From the NCBI GenBank assembly GCA_963995525.1, contig OZ023205.1, forward strand, positions 70,166,145-70,230,144: a DNA stretch of 64,000 nucleotides, in the 5' to 3' direction. This document shows positions 29,288 to 41,300 of this stretch, piece after piece; position 1 is the stretch's first letter; the number at the start of each line of letters is the position of its first letter. Both the position numbers and the translations under genes were made by a program. Source of the stretch: Escarpia spicata. Its lineage: Eukaryota > Annelida > Polychaeta > Sabellida > Siboglinidae. Below the pieces are notes generated by a model. That model made no database searches, was not told the origin of the DNA, and worked only from the letters and a program-made list of their open reading frames with translations.

Positions 29288-31432
29288 TGTGTTCGAAAAT
29301 GATCGACATCTCAACAAAATACATCGTCGTTTCCTATTGGTCCACTGCTTTTGTGCGCGTACTTCGAAAGCGCTTAAGCGAACAGCCGACAGAACAAAGG
29401 GTTTTACTTCGCAGATTCACGGGTTCGGTTGGGTCGGTTCTGTCTCTAATCGCCAGGAAGCGTCATTAACACGTGGCGACACTCGTTGGATAGATGGTTA
29501 ACTCAATCCACAGATAGATCGTCAGTGAATTGTCCAGGATTGTATATGCCCTACCCCCCCCCAACATTCCTTTTTTTCTCCCCGGATTTACACGATTCAC
29601 AAAAGTGATCTTTGGAGCAGTACAAAAACCGGAAATTTCTTATCCTGGTTCAATGAGGTTAGGATGCATGTGTCCTGTAATCATTCAAAGTTCTGCTTCA
29701 ATACGGTTAACGTAAGAAAATAGTAAGTGCTGAAACCGCGTGTGTTGTCAAGCACCAGCTACTGTCAAAGTTGGTTTTTCCAATTTGGTAATATCATATT
29801 CGTAGACACAGACAGATATGAGGATAGATATGGCATGTCGCATTTATTCTCACCTCCAAATTATGCTCAGTAACACAATCGTATAAGTTGCCTATTTAAT
29901 AAATATCATTTATATATATCACATGATTATGCAGAACAAACAGCCTGAATAAATATCACATGGTAATGTTGAACATTACTTATAAATTTACATATCAGTA
30001 AATCAGTATAAATCAAATTCCGGTGACAATTGCATTTTGTGTGCAACGATGATGTTATACAACATCTATATAATATTTTATTTATATATATATATATATA
30101 CATAATTATAAAAAAAATGTTCTCTTTTTTCAAAAACCAGCTAATGGCGCTGTGCTGTATAAAGTTACATTATGCTTGACATTAATTACATAACACGTTT
30201 TGAAAACCAATGCATATTTGGAAGAACACTGATTAGAAATGTAACGACAAGATAATTTGACATTATGATGTAGCACAAACATATAACAAAAAACACCTCA
30301 AATGCTCCAGCGATATGTCTAGCAATACACGTTGTTGTGCGGCAGAAGGTTGCCACTGTCTGTACTTTGATGCAAAATGCATGTTTTGTTAATAAATAAC
30401 AAATTCCATCACATTAAAAGCCGCACGACAGTGCACTGTTCCATAGTAATGAAGAATGCATGTCCAAAAGTTAAACAAGTCGAGTTCTTGCAGAAGATTA
30501 CTGTCAACACGGACAATGTGAATAATACACACAATAACAAGCTCTAGAGACATAAATAAATAACATATATGTCCATAGACCATGTTATATTTCAACTTGA
30601 CATACTGTATCTTGCATTGATCATTACATACGCACTGGACTGTTCCTATAAAGAACATGATAAACCCTGGTCACATTGTCCGACGGTCCTTATAGCCACG
30701 ACTACACAAAACAGTTTATGTCAGAACAAAGATTTTATAAACGTTCCTTTAGTGGATGTTCCTTAAATCCGGAGTCCATGTTGCAAGAATCCATAGCATA
30801 TATATTATTATATCAGGTATAGTAATACCTATCTAAACACAGTGATGGAGATGTATACATGAAAACAATATACTGACTGACTAATATATCTGATACGAGA
30901 TATTGTCAATAACAGACATACATTGCACACAAAAACATTTCCACATTGGGAGGCACCAGCTAAGTACGATACATTTTCTCATGAACAAGTTGTGATGTTT
31001 CATTATTCTCCCGTGGATCCACTTAAAGTATAAAGTCACCCCATTTAATGTGTTAAACAATTAAATGTGTGGTAGAATTTGTCTCTTCTACATTTGGGCT
31101 AGTTATGTCTTAGCTGAGGTCCAATCGGAGCCGAGCTAACATGGCTGGTGGAACAAACCAATACTTGGTTGTGACCAATCATAGTTGACGTAATAAACTA
31201 ACGTTTGGAAAATGTGATTTTTGCAAATGTACAACACATGTCCTTGAACATAACATTCTGATGTAAACACAAACCAGTGGCGGTAGGGCACAAACACACT
31301 GACAGTATCAACTATCACTTAACACATTTAATCATCACTACCAGTAAGCACCAGAGAATTGGACGTAACATTAACGTGAGGACTGCATGCGCTGTGCAGT
31401 CCCGTGTAATAATTACCTACTTGCCTACCCCC
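29288..31432. other. Downstream flank of the TTLL gene
   Basis: No gene recognised. It should contain the 3' UTR of the minus-strand TTLL gene. Candidate polyadenylation signals on that strand are an ATTAAA near 31326 and an AATAAA near 30078; I cannot choose between them. A (TA)n tract lies near 30080-30102. Confidence 0.45.
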
Positions 31433-31829
31433 CTACTGCCCACAATCCCCATCAGCACCGGCAGTGCACGGCGCAGAGTACGCCTGCACTGTTGAGTGAC
31501 ACTGCACCATGGCCACTGTCATGTCACGTGGCTCTCCTGGCAAGGTCAATGACCCCATTGAGTGTGACTTAATAGGAATACCTTTGTCCTCCTCACTTCC
31601 TGCATTGCTCTGTCCATCGTGTTCATTGTCGACCTCGGGGATCATCTCCCCGAGAAGCGAGGTGCTGACAGTCGCGATCGAGCCCTTGCGTCGTGACGTT
31701 CGCTTCCGGGCCTTCGTCATGTGCTTCGTGCCAGAACTGCGTCGACGTCGTGGTGCCACCTTCTTGACGGTGGTGACACGACTGTCCTCGATGCGGAAGG
31801 ATGGTGCGCTGATGCTGCTGATGAGGTGA
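31433..31829 (-). CDS. TTLL4: TTLL4-like exon 17 (stop)
   Basis: 397 bp, starting after CCCCCTGTCAG and ending in a stop at 31433. It encodes a Ser-rich start, a strongly basic segment ([10 protein letters not shown] and [10 protein letters not shown]) and a low-complexity acidic to hydrophobic tail. The basic segment could help binding to acidic tubulin tails or act in nuclear import; that is inference. Confidence 0.75.
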
Positions 31830-32247
31830 CTGACAGGGGGCAGGCGCAGTGGTTGTCAACTGGTTGACGCCGACATCGTGTTCGTGTCGGAGCTCGATTG
31901 ACTCGCAGTGCCCCCACTTGGTGTGCAGCAGGAACTACCCGACTGCGAAGTCGTGACGCTGCTGTCGCGGCGTCGACGCAGTCTCGGCAGAGGTTGACAC
32001 ACTCTGTAGACAAACATCTCGTTATTATAGCTTTTATGAAATTAGATTATTATAACAAAATAAGTGGTTTTTTATGCATCAATGAAGTGAAAAATCCAGA
32101 TTCCAGAGGTGCTGGAAACTGTTGAATATTGGGAGGTTTGATGTCTGTCAACCACCAAATCCATGCCTGGATTCTAGCAAAATTGTGGAAATACTGGGCG
32201 CAGAACACCCACCTAAAATATTGAGTGGGTATCCCATATTCTGTACC

Positions 32248-32321
<74 letters not shown>

Positions 32322-35300
32322 AAGTACATATTATATACAGTACTATATATATTAAGTTATATCCAACAAGTTAAAAAAATCAGGAACATTAAAAATTTTT
32401 CTTTTGTCAACCTGTTCAAAACAATTTGCCCAACTGCATATGCAAGTCACAACCCTGACGCCTGGACTCGGCGATAGTTGGCTATCAATATCCCTAACAC
32501 CCACAGTACAGCGATCATAGTCTGGGTACCATGACCACACTCCAAGTTCAAAACATTACCAGAAACACCAAGTCAGAGGAATGCCTCAAAAGTACAGTAG
32601 TAACCCATCCACTAATCTGTTGACATGTCCCCTTTGTCACAAGTGTCCCTGTGTAGGACGTATACTCACTCAGCTGTCTTGGTCAAGGCAATGGCTGGAG
32701 CACTGACCACTCTGGACATAAAGGCGCGCGAAGGAACCCACTGAAACATAATGTCACAAATACTGAAACATCTACATCTGCTTCAGAACCCTGCAAGTGA
32801 CGTCCAAGTTTTTAAGACAGACCACACTGATGGACATAGACAGCTGACAGTGCAGAAGGGAAGAATATCTGTTGGTGGATTATGGCGAGAACAGTGCTCC
32901 ATCAGCTCTCTTCCCATAGTTCCTCTTTTCCAGATGGCTCTGTCAGGTGGACGGGTGGACTGACAGACACAGAAAACTGGAGATATGAACGGACATATAG
33001 ATCAATGGAAAGACATATGAAGAGATGGACGGACGGACAGATGTGTACTTACGTGGTGCCGAGTGTCCGTTGTAGGGTTCATGAGATGAAGTCGTTTCTG
33101 ACAAAGTGATTCTAGCAGCATAATTCCTGCAAACAGAGACATCCGTCACATAAACACACTCATTCACTCATCATTCTCTGCATACATAGCATCAATTTCT
33201 ACTTAAAATATTTGCTTCGTGGATGCTCTCGAATATCGATCATGTATTAATCACTGTAATTAACAAAGAGTTTAACAATCCAATATCCTGAATATTTTTA
33301 AGTAGCAAACTACAATGCAAATGTTGATGAACAAGAAATAATTTGAAGTGTTCAACATTAAACAAATTAAAATATCATCAGATTATAGCAACATTAACAT
33401 GATTAAAACAATTATTGCTGAAATTGTAAGAAATTATTATGAGGCAGTCACTAAAATCACCAGACAATATGGTTATGATGAAACTGACAGATATTGCACA
33501 GTTAGACCCAGACCACAATGCTTGTCAGCCCAGCATCATACCAGTGCTTCCTACTTTTGCCATATGTAATAAAAAATAATTTGAACAAAAAACGTGGACA
33601 AATTCTTCCATAGGATGTTCATATTATAAATCCCAAATTTTATAAAAGTTGCTTAGTGTGAAACACTTACAATTTTAAAACAACGAAACTCCCTACCACG
33701 AATACACACTAGTATCGTTAACTCCACACTGTGAACAGCAAGACACTGTCAGTAATATCTGATAAGTCAGTTGGTTTTATTTGTGTATCTCAATTATAGA
33801 AACGTTCCATTCATCACAGCTACTTTACCAACCTGATTGCTCATAGTTTAATAAAACAAAACACATTCTTTTTTCATCACTAATGCATTCATGCATATGC
33901 AAACACAAGCAAGTGCAAGATCAAGGCTTTTTCAAGCAGGACATTAATGCAGCAACATTTAGCCAAATGAATGGATGTAACTATACCTTTAGCCTCGAGG
34001 CGGTTGTATCGGAGGACCCAGGTCTGCAGGAGTATGTTGTAGTAGCGCTGGGCGTCAAAGAACTGCTGATATCTCTGCGACGTCAACGATGGGAAGATTC
34101 GCTGGAAGTTGCCTCTCCTGCTGTCCTCATCTATAGACTCGACAAGAATGCGAAGGTCATCCGGCGTGATGATGTCAAGGACTGTCGACTGGATGCTCTG
34201 GTGGAGAAAACCAGAGGTACATCAAACGGAGAACATGTCATTTAAAGGGAATAATTGTGTAATGAAATAAATGTGCTCTATTTATAGAACCTTTTACAGT
34301 AGACATAACATATCATCACTGACATGATTGCCCTTTCATGGCATTTTAATAGTTCACTTATTTTTATTACCTGATTTATTTTATAGTAGTGACTAGATAA
34401 ATAGCTTTTTAGTGCGTATTTAGCTAATATTGTACATTAAAAGTTATTTCTTCACTAATATATATTTCCCTTTTAAAGTGATTATGTTTGATTAACTTTG
34501 TATTTTAATCGCCTCTGATCAGGTCTTATATCCGGGTATACAGCACTATACAAACAAAAGGTTTTACTACAGGCTGTCGCCAGTATCTCACCTCGTCTGC
34601 GTGTCGTTGGACGTAGTAGGAGTGTTTTGTGCGTTCGTCATGACTTGTGGCTGTTGGCCAGAGTCGTTTGTCTATACAGATGCCTTTGGGCACGGTGTAC
34701 TTACTGCAAGCAACAAGGCCATCATTTCGCATGTCCGACAGTTACATTGGTAGTTTTTTGGGTGAAATTATGTACAACATAAAAACAATAATGCATTTAA
34801 TTGTAAATAATCTAATTGTTGAAATTGTATGGAATCAAATAACATAATTAAAAATCAACATGAATTACAATATTTTACAAGTGTATTTAATTACAACTAT
34901 GTGGCTGGATCCAGCCCAAGGAGGGAGGATGTGATTAACAAATAATAAACTGATGCCCAAAATTAAAATATATACAATATACTGAAAATACAAAACTGCT
35001 AACAACTCAATGAGTTAAATAATATTATTTTACCTAAAATGTTATCAATAAATTAAACAAAAAACTGGGCAAGAATAAAATCTATCATTAAAAATTTATC
35101 TTGAAGTGTCAATTGTTCTGCCGTATTTTTTTCAATGTGGGAATGTTTTGATGACATCGTACACGACCGTGACCTCAAACGTACCTAGGTGGAGGCGGAG
35201 TGCCGGGCACTGACACGACCTCGCTGCGGTCGGGAATCTGGAAGCCAGCGAGGTTGAGCATGTCCTTCACCATACCCCCCTTGATGTTCATGTCCAAGGG

Positions 35301-38300
35301 AGAGTTCGAGTGCAGGCTGAGAGAAACAAGGGGCAGTTAGAGGCATGGAAAAGTAGGGGTGGGGTCATTAGCAACACATTTGACTCACAGTTTAGACTAT
35401 AGATACCAGGGTTTTTGTTAAGGTGGCCCTGGTGGCAGACATGCTACATATACAACATGACTATAATATGATGTAACACTATTAAATCATAGACAGTTTG
35501 TTTTGACTTGTGTTAAGTTCCATCTATGTTAATTGTTTCAAAAAATCAGTGTCCAGTTAACATACAATTTAGGTTTACGTATCTCTGAGTTTACAGACAC
35601 TGCTATCTGTAGATAATGCTACGAAGGCATTCATTCTCCTACCCCTATGGTGGAAATGGAATCTATGCATCAAGGAATTGCCAGGATTAATCCAGCTCCA
35701 AGTCGAAGCACAAAAGGGTTGTACTCATAAGTTGGTTTCATAATATTTATTACTATAAAAATTAATATTTAACATAATGTTTAAGTGTTTCACAGTGGTA
35801 TCACAAGCTTTATGATTAAAGCATGTCCATCGTAAAAAAATAACTGCTGGCAGAATTCCCATCCCTCTTCATGGAGTTCATATTTACACATTGTCAGTCT
35901 ATCATGTTGTTTAATACAAAACAAGGTTCATTATTACCATCAATATGTTATTTCCAACATAACAAGATTGTAGCATTTCGTTTGCTGCTAGGCATAGCCA
36001 AATCTTCATAAATTACATATATATATATCACTACACAAATACGTTACTTTGAATTGGTCTAGCAAGTTGATTGTGTTAATTCTATCAGTGTGAACATATT
36101 TAAAAATAGAATTAATAAATATTTGATAGGGGCGGGTTATATGTAGGTGAAATTGTTCGACTGTCGATAAGCTTAAAGCTTTCTAGTCCACCTGCCTTCT
36201 GGAGTCTGTAGCTTTGGATGGGAATCTTGTGAAATAAGCCCACCTCAATGTCACCGTTATATATCATAACTGCAGCCTAACTATTTGTCTACATTTTATA
36301 CCTTAGTGTTTTCTTCACCATTCAACATAGTTTCAGGCATGTGAATGTGATGTTATTAAATACGAATTAAATATTGCGTTCTATGCCACCTTTGAGGTCC
36401 AAATAGCGCTGCAGTTTGTGTCAGTCTGCGCTGCTGGAGCCGTGGGTTAGCATGCAACACGCGTGAAAAGAACGGTATAATCATTCTGGTTGATGCAAAC
36501 CGGAGGGCTGTTTGGACCTACTGAATCAATACTGATATAAAAAGTGGGTGGCTATACACCGAATTGGAAACAAAATCAGAAACCAATAGAAGCCAAAGAA
36601 AGACAGGTCACTTGACAGTTTCGCTTTTATTTTGAGGACTTCCGACACGACTTTTTTTATGGTGGCAAACATGCCATGCATCTACGTCAAAGCAGTATTA
36701 TCATTAATTCCGTAAAACTCCCGCAATTAAATACTCATATGTAGCTATATTCCATGACTTCTAACATTTCTGCTTCTTAGCTTAGTCTGTCTTAATTTTA
36801 TAAATAACGTCGCTACATCAACATTTTTGCTTAGCGGTTCACCAGGGGCGCCCGTCTATGAAAAGTAGCGCAATGGCAGACTCTATCGGGAATAACAAAC
36901 GCTAAGAATTGTGGGAAGTAAATTCAGAGGAACAACACAAACCAGAAACTCAGGATGCGAACTGTGCAGTTTATTTACGCAAAAATAAGTTGTTGACCGC
37001 GCTGTTTTGTTGCAATATGTCATAATCATCATCGGTGCGCTGAACTGTTTGTGGAACTTATAGACGCTGTACAGCATAATTTGTAACACAGAGGCACTCC
37101 AAAGCGGTGTCTTGCGAATCACGGGTGCTAATAAAAAGCTTCCCTTCTCAATAGCCGGGTACATGGATCGTCATAGTTGGATAAATTACCAAAGTCCGGC
37201 TCTTAACAAAAACCCTGACATACATTAGACGTTCATTTGTATATATCACAGGTTTAACAATTATTATAGGTAGACAATATATCAACTTAAAATTTTAGTG
37301 GAGGTTGTCTTGAAACCTCACAAGGCCAGTTGCAATAGGCGTTCATACAGTATGAAGAAACTTACGCTTATGTTTGACGTAGAATGTACTACGTAACTAC
37401 TGTTTGTATGAAGGTTTGTATGTATGGATGCTTCATGAAACCAACTTCCAAACTACAGTTAACTGTCACCTGTGCTCGGTAACACATTGACCAGTGTCAC
37501 TAACCCAGGAATAACAGCTAAATGTTTTGGAAATTGAGTGGTCTCTGAGCCATACTAATTTGGTGAAGAGAAACACTGCAGACCGTTTTCAAACAAATTG
37601 GCATGTCCTAACGGATAAATGTAATCCCTCGTGACCTGGGAGAGACGTTGACACTAACCTGGGAGAGATGACATTGACCTGGGAGAGACATTGTCATTGA
37701 CCTGGGAGAGACATTGACACTGACCTGGGGAGATGTTGACACTGACCTGGGGGAGATGTTGACACTAACTTGGGAGAGATGTTGACACTGACCTGTAAGT
37801 GATGTTGACACTGACCTGGGGGAGATGTTGACAGTGACCTGTAAGTGACGCTGACACTGACCTGGGGGAGATGTTGACACTGACATGGGAGAGATGTTGA
37901 CACTGACCTGGGACAGAGACGTTGACATGGGAGAGATGTTGAGACTGACCTGGGCGAGATGTTGACCTCGATGATCCAGGGTTTGAGGGTCTCGTCGAGG
38001 AAGATGTCGAAGCCAAAGAGTTCGTGGCAGGAATACCGTCGCCGGACATTGCTCTTGACCAGACTGTTGATGAACGTCTCGGAGCTGACCACGAAGTAAC
38101 ACACGTCAATTAATCTAACTTGAAATATTAAGAATATATTGTTTATAAAATGTGATGTTTTACAATGAAAGGGTCAGCCTTTTTACCTTGAGTGAGCAGT
38201 TTTCAACATAGGCTGCTAGAAAAATACAGTTTTTTTCCATTTCTGAAATGTGCAATGCAGATTTATTTGTGTTGAACGGAAATGCAGCTGTAGATGTAGT

Positions 38301-41300
38301 AATAACCTTGTCATGACCTTGTCTCACCTGATCACCGTCTTGAGGATGATGTCTTTGATGTTCTCCCAAATGGCTGCAGTGTTGATGCCATACTTCTTGA
38401 GGTAGCCCCAGAGGGCTTTCAGGGCCCTACAACAGCAACAAAGGCACAATTGTGGGTTTGTCTTATTCACCATAGTTGTTGTACAATGTTTTTCATGAAC
38501 ATTAATGATAATTCATACACCTTTCATAGTACTGTTTGAGCCTTTCAAAAATTATCTGAATCTTGGTATATTAAAGATCGACAGTTGATGCTTAAAGTCA
38601 AACTAGCTAGAGTTACTGAATGTGCATGAATCTTCCAAATGTTGTGATTTCCGCTTTCTAAGATATATGCTACCGGCTGGCTAACCGGCCGGCTGACCGA
38701 CCACTCATAGTGTGCTTTGCCTGATGTCATTTATGTCAATAACATTTGTAAAGATGAATGTCAACGCACCACTTATGTCCCTGACACACGTTCTCGTCAT
38801 CGTTTTGTTTGTAGCCGTCGTTGCGTTTGTTGATGCTGTAGTTAGTTAGATGCATGTAGCGGTTGCTCAGAGTCTTTGTGGAGTACGAGTATCTGAAACA
38901 CGGTGGCTTCAGTTACAAACAGCTAAACACTTTGGTGTCACAATAACAGGCTTCCAGACAGAACCTGATACATAAATGCACTCTAACATCTGGATCGCTG
39001 CCGGCTGGACGATCCCTTGGACTCCGTTGACCTCTCGCCGCTGCCAAGGTAGACGGCGTGTCGGTTGTTCCGGACGGGGTAGCCCTCTCTCACTGTTACT
39101 TGGACCACCATATGATTTGGGACATCACAGTCACTCAGCAGCGCTGTCCTGGCTGACCTGCTAGTGCGGTTTTCCTTCTCCTAGATCACCTGCCTACCAT
39201 GGCTAGTGAGCGTGATCTGCCCAGTACTATTTACCCATAGTTGGGAGTTGGAATGGGACATCATCGGGACGTATCCACACGCTGGTGGGCCTTGCATACT
39301 GAACCTTTAAGGCTGCAACCTGTTATGAGATCCCTAGCATATCAGCTTGGGGCCACAAGGTGCCCAGTATCCGCAGTGCATCCGGAGGTTGTGCTAGAGT
39401 CTTGTCTATGGAGAGGCTATGTACCAGCAGGGGTGACTTACGCACTTGGCTCCCTTTTCACTCCAAGGAGCTATCTGGCGGCTGTAGCTGAAAGCGAGAG
39501 TATGAGGCACAAACTACACACTACACTACAGCACTAGACATCTCACACAGACCTGTTAAACATCACACCACTAAGTATCTAAGCTTATAATGTCAATACT
39601 TACACCAATCAGCTTAAGAGCAACCTCGATTCAGTCAACTGTTTTAATTTCAGGATGACTATTGCCATATCCCGTATTTATAGATTTTTTTCCAAGTGAC
39701 AGAAAGTCGCTAGGCAGAATTTTGTTGATGTAGGTATAACATGATAAACCTTTAACTGCATCAGAATTAAACTGTGAAGAGTTCTGATGAAATCTACCAG
39801 ATGTTGCTTCATTTTACATCGAATTTTACATTTAGTTTCAAAAATGTCTAACCCCAAAACCGGCATGTTTGCAAGGTTTTATACAATCTACCCGACATCA
39901 CCCATTTCTACCCCATTTTACCCCCTGTTGGACATTACTTGCATGAGGCGAATCTGACGAGACCGTCATCATACAGGTAGATCCTGAGTGGGTCGTAGGA
40001 CGTGACGTAGACGTAGAGTCGCAGGTCAAACTTGCTGCCATTGATCAAGTAAGGACGGGACAGGTACCTGACAGAACACGACAGACTCGCAGTCACAACA
40101 CTCAAGACTGGCGACATTACATCAATTATACAGTAATGTAAAATTGTACAATGCAAGAATCCACTTAAATAAAATTCTCTGGTGCTTTATATAAAGTTGC
40201 TAAAATTATTTACATATTTAGGTAAAAGTAAATAGTCTAAAATAAGAGGTGATTTAAATGAATAAATATGATATTATTTTGCGGTTGAACTGTGTTTTGT
40301 CATATGACATCTACAAATATGACGCGCGATCTCCTGAATTTAGAGTAAAATTATTAAAATCTCCTGACCCTTCCAATAAAAATATCCTGCTTTTCAGTAA
40401 AAACAGGATAAAATTGGTCACCCAACAAACCAGTTGCCTATTTCTTATTCTAGGGTTGTTCATTTTCATCTTCTCTAACCTGGTACACCAATATTCAAAG
40501 AAACTCTAGATGAATTAACATGTCTACGCAAACATGCATATTGGTCCCTACCTCTGCACAATCACTTGTCGTCGTTTTGGAATCTGATTCCATTTGTGAA
40601 TGACGCGGATGCCAATTCCCCTGGCTGAAGCTGGCTGGAAACAGCAGAGATCATGACTTTGTAACTATTAGTAACAGGACTTGTCTTTGGGGGTTTTCAA
40701 AAAGTTCAAACGACCAGATATCTTTATACTGCAGGCAACTGCTATAACATTCAATCATAAATGAATCACAGATTAATTTTTTATGTAAAATTCAAGAAAA
40801 CAAATTCTGGGACAAGGGTGGTTTCATAAATTTGCAGTTAAAAAATCCAATATGTGGTGGATGATGTTGGGTTACCCATACGATGGGTTACCCATATATT
40901 GGGTTACCCATATGCCTGGCCAAACCAGAGCCAAAAACTACATCGGGTTCAAATGACGTCGCATGGTTGGCAAGACATTATCTTGGTCCTGAAAGCCATA
41001 TTAGTGTTGTAACTGTGCATTAAAATACTCAATGGTTGGCGCCACTAGTGTAATTTATTATCCTCATTGTGTGTTAACAACCTAACCACCGCCCTCCAAT
41101 ACGTAATGCTGTATGTTCTCATGGACATTGTGAAATGATGCGACTACCTCCAATTTTATTATGATTTATTAGGATGTGTGTATTCATAGGTGTCAACTTA
41201 GTTTTCGGGTGGGAAAGACAGTTTTTCCCCCTGGGTTTTGCTTTTACGCAAAATGTTCCATTATTTGAATAGTAAAAAACAAACACATGGTAAAATCGAT

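Noticed and set aside
32122..32477. ORFs with Cys-Val runs
   Set aside because: Translation of the (GT)n microsatellite.
37608..38109. Three minus-strand ORFs of 114-164 codons
   Set aside because: Each is exon 11 of TTLL4 in one or another frame running on into the 23-bp repeat. Only the exon part is coding.
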